Positions 38,146 through 46,086 of a stretch of DNA of 64,000 nucleotides are shown piece after piece. Each line of letters begins with the position of its first letter. Position 1 is the first letter of the stretch. A program made the position numbers and the translations under genes. Origin of the DNA: DSYU01 sp963827605 (lineage in GTDB: Bacteria > Chloroflexota > Anaerolineae > Anaerolineales > Anaerolineaceae); NCBI GenBank assembly GCA_963827605.1, contig CAWHBK010000001.1, positions 310,001-374,000 of the forward strand, written 5' to 3'. The notes below the pieces were generated by a model. It was not told where the DNA came from, made no database searches, and saw only the letters and a program-made list of their open reading frames with translations.

Positions 38146-39458
38146 TCAAGCCGTCTCAAGCGCTGCTGGGGCTTTCTCAGGGGTGCCAAAGTTGATAAAG
38201 AACGAGAAGGCAAAACTGATCAGCATCAACACCAGCGGAAAGACCGTCAGCAAAAACCGGGCGGCATTGTGCGGCTGCGTTCCAGGGTTTATCCCGCTCT
38301 CGAAACCAAACAGAACCGAAGACCAGGAAAAAAGCCGCGCTGGTGAACAGGCCGTTGAGCCGGTTCATGAACCCCATGGCATTCGAGATAATGCCCTCCC
38401 GGCGCAGGTTGTGCTTTTGTGTATCCTCGTCCATGATTTTTGCGCCGATCAAATCCATCGTGGTAATTACGCCGGCAAAGCCAAACCCCACCAGCGCGCT
38501 GCCGAAAATCGCCGTGAGCAGTGAATTGGCAAAGAACAGCGGGATAAACGCCACTGCCAGGCTCGCCAGAGCCACCCGCCAGATGGGGATCAGGCCAAAT
38601 TTCCGCACCAGTCTCGCCCAAACGGTCACGCAGCCAATCGCGATCAGCAAAACCGAGGCAAACAGGATGGTCGACTGGCTGTCCGGAATGTGCGAGGGTA
38701 TATTTGACAAAGAACGGCATGGAGGCCAGCACCAGCGACATGGCCGCGCTGTAAAAGGCATTCGCCAGACCCGCGATCCAGAATTTCCGGTTGGTGAGCA
38801 GGCTCTTGATGCTGTCCCACAGTTGGGGTTTTGTCTTCCGCGTCCGTGATTGCCACCTCCTTGCAGGAAAAGGTCATATATAGGATGACCGCGCCGCCCA
38901 GCAATCCATACAGGATGGCCGTCAGCTGGTACCCAATCGCACTGGGTCACCACCGGGGTCAGGCGATGCTGATGATCATCGCCACCAGTTGAAAGGCCTG
39001 CCGCAGGGCATTGGTAGCTCGCCCGGCTTGCGTCGTCGCGGAAGAGCTCCGGGAACAGCGCGCCGTAATTGGCATTGATCACCGAATCCAGTGTGCCGGT
39101 CAGGATATAGAACAGCATGGCGTAGGCAAACAGCGAATTCCCGGCGAGAAAGGCCGGGGTGCTGTAAAAGGCGATAAAGCACAGCACCAGCAGCGGCGTG
39201 CCAATCACCAGCCAGGGCCGCCGGCGTCCCCAGCGGGTGCGCGTGCGGTCGGATAAAAAGCCATATACCGGGTTATCCAGCGCATCGATAAATGTATAGA
39301 TCAACAAAATGAGCGAAAATTGGACCGTGGTCAATCCCAGGCTGATCCACATAGTAAATGGCGGCGTAGGTTTTCAGCATATTGATCGGGATCGACGTGC
39401 CGAACATGCCAACCGCATAATTGAAAGATTTTAGCCGGGCCTGTTGTAACATCAGCAT
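38146..39458 (-). pseudogene. GPH-family (MFS_2) glycoside/sugar:cation symporter, frame-disrupted
   Basis: The ATG at 39458 is preceded by AGGAGG. Stitched motifs are KSFNYAVGMFGTSIPINMLK, DALDNPVYGFLSDRTRTRWG, GRRRPWLVIGTPLL and ANYGALFPELFRDD, plus the C-terminal DLIGAKIMDEDTQKHNLRRE and GIISNAMGFMNRLNGL segments. It ends in SFAFSFFINFGTPEKAP at 38146. The GRRRPW signature is diagnostic for GPH transporters. At least six shifts fall between 38280 and 39370. Twelve helices are expected. It would import a sugar or glycoside for the PHP and phosphofructokinase-type genes behind it. Confidence 0.8.
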
Positions 39459-39655
39459 GGACCTCCTGATAGATTCGAAGGAAGAGCAGAAACTCCCTGG
39501 ATTATTCGGTACGCGCCGGAAAAGTATTTGCTACCATCCTATTATCGCCAATTTCCACGCCGCGGATAGCCAGTCAGGAGGCGAATTTTTCACCATCAAT
39601 TTTCTTCGGGCTGCGGGTGCCTGGCACGTATAGATTTTGGTAGGGCGGCTATCCC
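39459..39655. other. Non-coding flank upstream of the GPH transporter
   Basis: This stretch must carry the promoter of the minus-strand transporter operon. I see no coding sequence. It ends in TAGGGCGGCTATCCC, which is the left half of a dispersed repeat split by the element at 39657. Confidence 0.45.
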
Positions 39656-39656
39656 T

Positions 39657-39970
39657 GTAAGAACTTGTAGGGTACTGACACACAATGTTCATACGGTATA
39701 CCCGTTTCCAGGAATGAAAAAAGCCAGGCACGCTGATTCGGGTAGGTCAGGCATCCCTGCCTGACGCCCGCGCCAGCGGGAATTGGCCGGTGTTCTCGCT
39801 AACGCGACCGCGCGTTCGCTGGCGCGACCGGCGCGCAGGGATGCTGCGGAACGGTAGTTCCGACCCTACAAGAGCGATCCTCCCAGGGTTTCTTTTTGGA
39901 AACGTTTTGTTAAGAATCTGAACAGGTATACCTCTTGAGCTTTTTGCAGTACTACCCTACAAGTTCTTAC
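39657..39970. mobile_element. MITE-like element with 18-bp terminal inverted repeats and 6-bp target duplication
   Basis: The left end GTAAGAACTTGTAGGGTA (39657-39674) is the exact reverse complement of the right end TACCCTACAAGTTCTTAC (39953-39970). Both ends are flanked by the direct repeat ATCCCT (39651-39656 and 39971-39976), as expected for a target-site duplication. The 314-bp element has no transposase frame, so it is non-autonomous. It carries a copy of a dispersed repeat (39741-39871), and its flanks rejoin into another copy of the same repeat. Confidence 0.8.
39741..39871. repeat. Dispersed intergenic repeat nested in the MITE-like element
   Basis: The unit begins GGTAGGTCAGGCATCCCTGC and ends GCAGGGATGC...GGAACGGTAGTTCCGACCCTAC, so GCATCCCTGC and GCAGGGATGC form long-range arms. 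Smaller palindromes (GTCAGGCA/TGCCTGAC and CGGAAC/GTTCCG) lie inside. A related unit interrupted by the element runs from about 39640 to 39656 and from 39971 to 40045 (ATCCCTGCC and CAGGGATGCGGCGGAA, GTAGTTCCCGCCC). Confidence 0.65.
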
Positions 39971-40182
39971 ATCCCTGCCCGCCAGCTTTGTTCGCAGGTC
40001 AAGACGGTGGACAGGGATGCGGCGGAAAAGTAGTTCCCGCCCTTCTTCGAAGAACTCCTCTGTTTGTACTTACGTTGGCTAAACACCCCAACCGGTTGCG
40101 ACACCTTTTTCTTTCGGGCTTTTCCAAAGCCGTCGGAAATTCCATCGGAATGCAAACCGTCACCATTCCCTTTCCCAGCCAT

Positions 40183-40340
40183 GTGTAGCACAAGTGTAGC
40201 AAAGTGTAGCAACCGCAAAAACCGCTCCTTTTTGTACCGTTTTATTTGTTAAAACACCCAATTTCGTACAACCACACCGCTGTTTTTGGGCCATTTTTGG
40301 CCCCAACAAGTGTAGCAAGTGTAGCGTAGCAAGTGTAGCA
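40183..40340 (+). repeat. Two clusters of phased AAGTGTAGCA direct repeats
   Basis: GTGTAGCA occurs at 40183, 40194 and 40204 (10-11 bp spacing). After an AT-rich spacer it occurs at 40310, 40319 (last base G) and 40333, with a partial GTAGCA at 40326. The helical phasing suggests a cooperative protein-binding site. The clusters lie 100-260 bp upstream of the DAHP synthase promoter. Confidence 0.6.
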
Positions 40341-40441
40341 ATTCCCCGTCCTATAAACCGTAGAAAACTCGCCTTTTTCTACAAATAAAACGCAACCCTC
40401 GCTCTATTTTCGAAAATCCCTGCAATTTTCCTCGATGACGA

Positions 40442-40470
40442 TTGACAACCTCCATCGAGCATGCTATAGT
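40442..40470 (+). promoter_or_regulatory. Sigma70-type promoter of the DAHP synthase leader
   Basis: TTGACA (40442-40447) and TATAGT (40465-40470) are separated by exactly 17 bp, a near-consensus housekeeping promoter. Initiation near 40477 would give a leader of about 205 nt before the synthase ATG. Confidence 0.8.
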
Positions 40471-40490
40471 ACTTGAAAGTTGCGTTACCG

Positions 40491-40571
40491 ATGAAAAACA
40501 CCTTTCGCTTCTACTTTTGGTACACCTATTATTATGGCTTCCGGGCACCGGCTGCCAATGGCGACGCTTAA
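40491..40571 (+). CDS. Aromatic-rich leader peptide of DAHP synthase attenuator
   Basis: A 26-codon frame starts about 14 nt after the predicted transcription start. Residues 5-17 are FRFYFWYTYYYGF, so ten of thirteen are Phe, Tyr or Trp (4 Phe, 5 Tyr, 1 Trp); it ends in TAA at 40569. An intrinsic terminator follows 25 nt later and the DAHP synthase ATG 110 nt later. Such a run has no plausible role except sensing charged aromatic tRNAs: stalling would favour read-through into the synthase gene. GGCTTCCGG (40536-40544) copies the 3' arm of the terminator (GGCTTCGCGG) and could pair with its 5' arm as antiterminator. A GAAAG at 40475 is a weak ribosome site. Low aromatic supply should therefore raise synthase expression. 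Confidence 0.85.
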   Translation: MKNTFRFYFWYTYYYGFRAPAANGDA

Positions 40572-40596
40572 GTAGGAAAGGGAAACCCGAATACCG

Positions 40597-40627
40597 AACC
40601 GCGAGGCCAAAGGCTTCGCGGTTTTTT
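40597..40627 (+). terminator. Intrinsic terminator/attenuator upstream of DAHP synthase
   Basis: AACCGCGAGGCC pairs with GGCTTCGCGGTT (one G-T pair, loop AAA), immediately followed by TTTTTTG. It lies between the aromatic leader peptide and the synthase gene, not at an operon end, so it is the regulated terminator. Confidence 0.88.
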
Positions 40628-40681
40628 GTTTATCCGGGCAGCGATCGTTATCCTTTTTATTGTTCGTCAGGAGAAAACCTT

Positions 40682-41724
40682 ATGATGATCATCATGGCAA
40701 CCGAAGCGTCGACGGATCAGATTGCGTCTGTGGTCGCGCGTGTGGAAGCGGAAGGGCTGCATGCCCATCTATCGCAGGGAGCAGAGCGCACCATTATCGG
40801 CGTGGTGGGCGATATCCGCTGGGTCAACCGAGAGCAGTTCTTGCTGATGCCTGGCGTCAACAGCATCGTGCCCATCTCGCGGCCCTACAAAATCACCTCG
40901 CGGGAGTTTATCCCGCAACGACTCGGTCTTCCCTATCGATGGTATATCCATCGGCGGGAAAGATCTGGTCATCATCGCCGGGCCGTGCGCGGTAGAGGAC
41001 CGCGTGCAGCTGCTGGAGACAGCCCATGCCGTGCGCGAAGCCGGGGCGCAGGCGCTGCGCGGCGGAGCCTACAAGCCGCGCACCTCGCCGTATGCCTTCC
41101 AGGGGCTGGGCGAAGAAGGGCTGGAACTGCTGGCCGAGGCCCGCGAAGCTAACCGGCCTGCCCATTGTGACGGAGGTGATGACCCCAGAACTGGTTCCTA
41201 CGGTGGCCAAATACGCGGATGTGCTGCAAATTGGGGCGCGCAATATGCAGAATTTTGCGCTGCTGAACGCCGCCGGTGAAAGCCAGCACCCGGTACTGCT
41301 CAAGCGCGGCAGTGCGGCCACGATCGAAGAATTGCTGATGGCGGCCGAATACATTCTTTCGCACGGCAACCGCCGGGTGATCCTGTGCGAGCGCGGCATC
41401 CGCACCTTTGAGACCGCCACCCGCAACACCACCGATATCAACGCGATCCCGGTGCTCAAGTCGCTCACGCACCTGCCGGTGATCCTCGACCCCAGCCACA
41501 GCACCGGCAACTGGCAGTATGTGGAAGCCATCGCGCGCGCCGGTATCGCCGCCGGAGCGGATGGCCTGATCGTCGAAGTCCACTGCAACCCGGAAAAGGC
41601 TCTTTCGGACGGCGCCCAGTCGTTGAAACCCGAACGCTTTGCCGAACTGATCGGCCAAATTCGCCTGCTCGCGCAGGTGGTTGGGCGAACCCTGCCAGAT
41701 CCAAGGCCAATGCCTGCCAAATAA
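40682..41724 (+). CDS. aroF: 3-deoxy-7-phosphoheptulonate synthase (DAHP synthase), two frameshifts
   Basis: The start MMIIMATEASTDQIASVVAR follows CAGGAGA. The N-terminal 70 residues form the ferredoxin-like domain of type I-beta enzymes (GVVGDIRWV). After a shift near 40919 the barrel reads LVIIAGPCAVEDRVQLLETA and GAQALRGGAYKPRTSPYAFQG. After a second shift near 41148 it reads PIVTEVMTPELVPTVAKYAD, QIGARNMQNFALL, HPVLLKRGSAATIEELLMAA and PVILDPSHSTG. Catalytic Lys, Arg, Cys and metal ligands are present. The stitched length is about 347 residues. It condenses PEP and erythrose-4-phosphate, the first step to aromatic amino acids, under control of the attenuator upstream. Confidence 0.92.
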
Positions 41725-41774
41725 AAGTTTCAGGTAAAATAAACAAAGACCGTACCCATTTTGAGAGGCCTGAG

Positions 41775-43187
41775 ATGTCAACCAGCGAGGATTTCACAGA
41801 AAAAGCACCTATACTCCGTCCAACACCTGGCGCCCGCCAGCTGGCCTGGCATGCATTGGAACGCTATGGCTTTCTACATTTTTCCGTCAATACCTTCACC
41901 GGCAAGGAGTGGGGATACGGCGACGAAAATCCGGCTGTTTTCAACCCGACCGATTTCGACGCCAACCAGATTGTTGATACAGCCCGGGCTGGCGGCCTCA
42001 AAGGTCTGATCCTCACCTGCAAACATCACGATGGCTTTTGTCTGTGGCCTTCCGCGTACACCGAACATTCGGTCAAAAATAGCCCGTGGCGCGGCGGGAA
42101 AGGCGATGTGGTCGGCGAAATTTCCACTGCCTGTATGCGCCAGGGGATCAAATTTGGCATCTACCTTTCCCCCTGGGATCGCAACCGGCCCGATTACGGT
42201 TTTCCAGCCTACATTCCCTATTATCACAATCAGTTAAGAGAACTTCTGCGCAACTACGGGCCGATCTTCGAGGTATGGTTTGACGGCGCGAATGGTGGCG
42301 ACGGTTTCTACGGCGGCGCTCGGGAAGAACGGCTTATCGATAAAAATCGGTACTACCATTGGGACGACACCTGGGAAATTGTCCGTGCGCTGCAGCCGGA
42401 GGCTTGTATTTTCAGCGATGTTGGCCCCGATATCCGCTGGGTGGGCAACGAGCAGGGCATCGCCGGGGACCCCTGCTGGGCCACCCTCACCACCGCCGGG
42501 TTTTCGCCAGGGCAGGCTCCACCTGAGCTGCTCAACACCGGTCAGCGAGATGGGGCCGGCTGGCTCCCGGCCGAATGTGATGTATCCATCCGGCCCGGCT
42601 GGTTTTACCACCCGGCCGAAGATGACCAGGTCAAAACCCCCACCGAGCTAATGGATCTTTATTTCCAATCGGTAGGGCGCGGCGCTGCCCTGCTGCTAAA
42701 CCTGCCCCCCGACCGGCGCGGGCAGATCCACGAAAAAGACGCGCAAGCGCTGATTGCCTTCCAGGCACGCCTCAGCAACATCTTTCAGACAGACCTGGCC
42801 CGCCGGGCAAGAGGGGTTTCGCCACAAGGCGGCGCGGCGGACCGGGTGTTGGATGGCAGCCCGCAAACGTTCTGGTCACCAGCAGATCGAAGCCTTTCCG
42901 CTGAACTGATCATCGAGTTCCCAGAGCCGGCAACCTTCAACGTCATCTGCCTGCGCGAGTACCTTCCCCTGGGCCAGCGTATTGATGCCTTTGCCTTGGA
43001 TATCTGGGCAGATGGCGCTTGGGTAGAGTTGGCTGCCGGAAGTTCCATCGGCAGCCGGCGCCTGCTGCGAACCGTGGAAACACGCGCGAGTAAAGCCCGA
43101 ATACGTATGCAGGCATCTGCTGCACCGCCCGCGCTGTCAGCGTTAAGCATGTATCTGAACTCGTATGCTGATGATCCGATCCCATAA
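41775..43187 (+). CDS. Alpha-L-fucosidase, glycoside hydrolase family 29
   Basis: The intact 470-residue protein shows the family order: WHALERYGFLHFSVNTFTGK, then LILTCKHHDGFCLWPS, IKFGIYLSPWDRN, and YGPIFEVWFDGANG with the nucleophile Asp170. LDRGLSGPL-type ends are replaced by AALLLNLPPDRRGQIHEKDA. The last 110 residues (VLDGSPQTFWSPADRSLSAE) resemble a discoidin/F5-8C-like binding domain. No signal peptide is found, so cytoplasmic action on imported fucosides is likely. It lies 50 bp after the DAHP synthase but is functionally unrelated; fucosidase fits the deoxysugar theme at 10-15 kb. Confidence 0.92.
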   Translation: MSTSEDFTEKAPILRPTPGARQLAWHALERYGFLHFSVNTFTGKEWGYGDENPAVFNPTDFDANQIVDTARAGGLKGLILTCKHHDGFCLWPSAYTEHSVKNSPWRGGKGDVVGEISTACMRQGIKFGIYLSPWDRNRPDYGFPAYIPYYHNQLRELLRNYGPIFEVWFDGANGGDGFYGGAREERLIDKNRYYHWDDTWEIVRALQPEACIFSDVGPDIRWVGNEQGIAGDPCWATLTTAGFSPGQAPPELLNTGQRDGAGWLPAECDVSIRPGWFYHPAEDDQVKTPTELMDLYFQSVGRGAALLLNLPPDRRGQIHEKDAQALIAFQARLSNIFQTDLARRARGVSPQGGAADRVLDGSPQTFWSPADRSLSAELIIEFPEPATFNVICLREYLPLGQRIDAFALDIWADGAWVELAAGSSIGSRRLLRTVETRASKARIRMQASAAPPALSALSMYLNSYADDPIP

Positions 43188-43208
43188 CCAACGCAATTCG
43201 ATCAGCAC

Positions 43209-43673
43209 TCACCCATGCTGCTGGTCATACACCATACTGCTGGCGTATACCGCGAAGGGTAAAATCACCAACCCGGCCAGGAAATACCACAGCCCATCCG
43301 CAGTGAGCATGGGCAGGCTGCCGTTTTGTGCAAACGAGACCCACATCAGTCCCGCGTAGGTCAATACAGCCGAAAACCAGTAGGCCCGGCTGCCGGCCCG
43401 CGCGCGGATGATCTGCATGCGTTCATCGCGCTCCTCACTGGCCAGCCGGGCTGCTGCCTGCGGGCTGCTCCGCGCGGCCCGGTAGCGCACGAGGTAGGAA
43501 AAAGCGACGCCGAGCAGCAAGATGCCCAGACCGGTGATGATCCGGACGTTGAAAGGTAAATTTCCGCCCCAGCGCTGCAGTACAATGCCAACTACGGCAA
43601 GAACAAAACCGGCCGTCAAAAACATCCATCCCAGGCGCACCTGGCGGGCTATCCACTTCACATTGTTATTCAT
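43209..43673 (-). CDS. Membrane protein paired with XRE regulator
   Basis: The start at 43673 (MNNNVKWIARQVRLGWMFLT) has a GAGG upstream. The 154 residues include four hydrophobic segments (around 14-33, 43-60, 98-117 and 123-143) and a charged middle (LASEERDERMQIIRARAGS). The pattern is that of small DUF2178-like proteins regularly found beside XRE regulators. Its start overlaps the end of the regulator gene by 8 bp, so both are made from one mRNA. Function unknown. Confidence 0.8.
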   Translation of the reverse strand: MNNNVKWIARQVRLGWMFLTAGFVLAVVGIVLQRWGGNLPFNVRIITGLGILLLGVAFSYLVRYRAARSSPQAAARLASEERDERMQIIRARAGSRAYWFSAVLTYAGLMWVSFAQNGSLPMLTADGLWYFLAGLVILPFAVYASSMVYDQQHG

Positions 43674-43878
43674 AGCTATCCTCATTTTCTGAATAAAAAA
43701 ATAGGTTTTCAATTGCGACCCCAAACTGGCGGGCAAGCCGGAATGCCAGGATGATGGACGGGTTATACCGCCCTCGTTCGAGAGAAATGATCGTTTGACG
43801 AGAGACCTGCACACGGTCCGCCAATTCCTGTTGAGTCCAGCCCTTTTGGTCACGCAGCTCTTCTAACCGATTTTTCAT
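43666..43878 (-). CDS. Small XRE (Cro/C1-type) transcriptional regulator
   Basis: The 70-residue protein is a single helix-turn-helix: MKNRLEELRDQKGWTQQELA, then VSRQTIISLERGRYNPSI and AFRLARQFGVAIENLF. It matches the short regulators of the YgzD-like type. A perfect 22-bp palindrome lies over its own predicted start of transcription (43888-43909), so autorepression is likely. Confidence 0.92.
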   Translation of the reverse strand: MKNRLEELRDQKGWTQQELADRVQVSRQTIISLERGRYNPSIILAFRLARQFGVAIENLFFYSENEDSYE

Positions 43879-43887
43879 GGATCCTCA

Positions 43888-43936
43888 TATGTAAAGCTAG
43901 CTTTACATAGTATAACACCGGATTCCAGAATGTCAA
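43888..43936 (-). promoter_or_regulatory. Promoter and palindromic operator of the XRE pair
   Basis: On the minus strand TTGACA (43936-43931) and TATACT (43914-43909) are 16 bp apart. The 22-bp perfect palindrome at 43888-43909 (half site TATGTAAAGCT) covers the start of transcription. A further half site AGCTTTACA occurs at 43940-43948 upstream of the -35. The regulator ATG is 10 bp past the palindrome. Confidence 0.75.
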
Positions 43937-43948
43937 GTGAGCTTTACA

Positions 43949-44196
43949 AATCTTCAAAAGAAGATGCTCTGCAAGCCTTGACGGCTTCAAAGCAATCAGT
44001 ATACTTTTAACAGTCCCTGTTTTACAGTTGCCTGTTTTGCCGGGATCAACCCTGCTCAAAGCGCCCGGCTGGCCAGGATCGAAACTATTATTTCTTCATT
44101 TATTTGGTAGTGTTAGGGGAAAGGCCTTTGTGTTCGCCATACCGGTGTGCGGTGTAGGTGTAGATTTCAAATTTTAAGCGGCAGGTTCTCTACCGA
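43949..44196. other. Intergenic region before the Ugp-like operon
   Basis: About 250 bp separate the XRE promoter from the first permease gene. No coding sequence or strong hairpin is evident. The promoter of the ABC operon must be here, but I cannot assign a convincing -35/-10 pair. Confidence 0.4.
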
Positions 44197-45153
44197 ATGG
44201 CACAAACCCAACTCAAATCGTTTCGAAATGACTCGCCTTCACAGGCGGAAAAGCGAACAATTTTCAGCAGGGCCCAAAGACGCCAGCTTTTGAACTTTGG
44301 CCGGGCCTTTTTGTTTCTGGCCCCATCGCTGATCCTGTTCGTGACCTTTGTTTTCGTCCCACTCGTTCGCACATTCTGGCTGAGCTCTTACCTGACCAAC
44401 CCCATCGGCATCGCCACCAAATTTATCGGGCTTGGGCAGTACAGTCGGTTGTTTGCCAACGCAGACTTCATCAACAGCCTGGGCCGCTCAACCCTGTTCG
44501 TGGCCTATACGGTTCCGGCTGTAATTGCCATGGCCTTGCTGCTGGCAGTGCTGGGGAATCTGCGACTAAAGCGCATTAGTATCTTCCGGGTAATCTTTTC
44601 CATCACCATCGCTGTTTCGGGCGCCACAGCCTCGCTGATGTTTTTATACCTGTACCACCCTTCGATCGGCAGCATCAATTACTTTCTCAACCTGCTGGGC
44701 CTGCCTTCCGTGCCCTGGTTAATCAGCGAAAACTCCGCCCTGATCGCGATTGCCCTTACCACCGTCTGGTTGCAGTTAGGCTTGAACACCGTTATCTTAA
44801 TCGCTGCCATGCAGGGGATAAATGAAGAGCTATACGAATCGGCCATGATCGATGGCGCGGGCGGCTGGCAGCGCTTCCTGCACATCACCCTGCCGCTGCT
44901 TTCCTCCACCTTCTTCTTCCTGGTGGTTGTGGATATGCTGGCTTCCTTCCAAACCTTTACTCCCATCCAGATCATGACCGGTGGCGGGCCGCTGGAGTCA
45001 ACGAACCTGCTGGTCTTCTCCATCTATCGCGAATTTTATATCAACGGCAAATACGGCCTGGCTGCGGCGCAGTCGATTATGTTGTTCCTGATCATGCTGG
45101 TGCTGACAATTTTTCAATTTACCGTGGTTGAAAGGAGGGTGTTTTACGAATGA
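44197..45153 (+). CDS. Carbohydrate ABC transporter permease (UgpA/MalF-like)
   Basis: The 318-residue protein has six or seven membrane segments beginning AFLFLAPSLILFVTFVFVPL. The permease coupling motif is ELYESAMIDGAGGWQRFLHI, followed by TLPLLSSTFFFLVV. The segment QIMTGGGPLESTNLLVFSIY is typical of UgpA-like members. It overlaps the next permease gene by 4 bp (ATGA). It should form the channel for a sugar or glycerol-3-phosphate-type solute. Confidence 0.93.
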   Translation: MAQTQLKSFRNDSPSQAEKRTIFSRAQRRQLLNFGRAFLFLAPSLILFVTFVFVPLVRTFWLSSYLTNPIGIATKFIGLGQYSRLFANADFINSLGRSTLFVAYTVPAVIAMALLLAVLGNLRLKRISIFRVIFSITIAVSGATASLMFLYLYHPSIGSINYFLNLLGLPSVPWLISENSALIAIALTTVWLQLGLNTVILIAAMQGINEELYESAMIDGAGGWQRFLHITLPLLSSTFFFLVVVDMLASFQTFTPIQIMTGGGPLESTNLLVFSIYREFYINGKYGLAAAQSIMLFLIMLVLTIFQFTVVERRVFYE

Positions 45154-45989
45154 ACGACACCGTTTTGCACCGCCCCTTATGGAATACAATCCTTCTTTAC
45201 ACTATTCTGATTGTCGCGGCAATTGTAGTGCTCTTTCCCATTTATATGGCGGCGAACATCAGCCTGTTGTCCGATAACGAGCTGGCCTCTTACCCCCCCA
45301 AGCTGTTCCCCACCGGGCTGCATTTCGAGAATTTCAAACGCGCCCTCGAGCAGGCCCCGCTTGGACGTTACCTGCTCAATAGTGTGATCCAATCGATGCT
45401 GGTGATGATGGGCCAATTGATAACGGCCTCTCTGGCGGCATATGCTTTTGCCTTTATTGACTTCAAATGGAAAAATGTGTTGTTCCTGGTCTTCCTGGCC
45501 ACGATGATGATCCCCTGGGAAGCGACCATTATTCCCAACTACCTGCTCATCAAACAGATCAGCTGGACGGATACCTATCAGGGCCTGGCGGTGCCATTTA
45601 TGGCCACCGGGTTTGGCACTTTCTTGCTGCGCCAATTCTTCTTGAAAATCCCAAAGGATCTCCATGATGCCGCGGTGATGGACGGCGCCAATGATCTGCA
45701 CTTCTTATCGCAGGTGGTGCTGCCGCTGGGCCGGCCCGCGCTCGGGACCCTGGCCGTGTATAGTTTCTTGCAGACGTACAACCAATACCTCTGGCCGCTT
45801 CTGATTACCAATGTTCCCACCATGCGAACTGTGCAAATTGGTATCGCCCTTCTACAGGATGAAGAACGCTTTATGTTCAACACGGTCATGGCCGGGGTCG
45901 TGATCATCTTGATCCCAACCATCATTCTGTTCATCTTTAGCAATCGCCAGCTCATTCGCGGCCTGACCGCCGGTGCGGTAAAAGGCTAA
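45150..45989 (+). CDS. Carbohydrate ABC transporter permease (UgpE/MalG-like)
   Basis: The 279-residue second permease begins with a long membrane helix (LLYTILIVAAIVVLFPIYMA). It has LITASLAAYAFAFIDFKWKN and the coupling motif DLHDAAVMDGANDLHFLSQV. The C-terminus is NRQLIRGLTAGAVKG, the hallmark of MalG/UgpE proteins. It pairs with the preceding permease. No ATPase gene follows, so a shared MsiK/UgpC-type ATPase encoded elsewhere is expected. Confidence 0.93.
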   Translation: MNDTVLHRPLWNTILLYTILIVAAIVVLFPIYMAANISLLSDNELASYPPKLFPTGLHFENFKRALEQAPLGRYLLNSVIQSMLVMMGQLITASLAAYAFAFIDFKWKNVLFLVFLATMMIPWEATIIPNYLLIKQISWTDTYQGLAVPFMATGFGTFLLRQFFLKIPKDLHDAAVMDGANDLHFLSQVVLPLGRPALGTLAVYSFLQTYNQYLWPLLITNVPTMRTVQIGIALLQDEERFMFNTVMAGVVIILIPTIILFIFSNRQLIRGLTAGAVKG

Positions 45990-46086
45990 AAAGAGCTGGA
46001 TAAGGCGATTTGCAAAATTCTACGATGCGGGCAGGGACTGTCCCCCCTTACCGCGCCAATCCACCCAACCTTTGAAGGAGAAAAGA

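Noticed and set aside
40183..40340. CRISPR array
   Set aside because: Repeats are only 8-10 bp with 0-3 bp spacers, and no cas gene is present.
40183..40340. Replication origin based on iteron-like repeats
   Set aside because: No DnaA-box cluster, dnaA, dnaN or rep gene is visible nearby.
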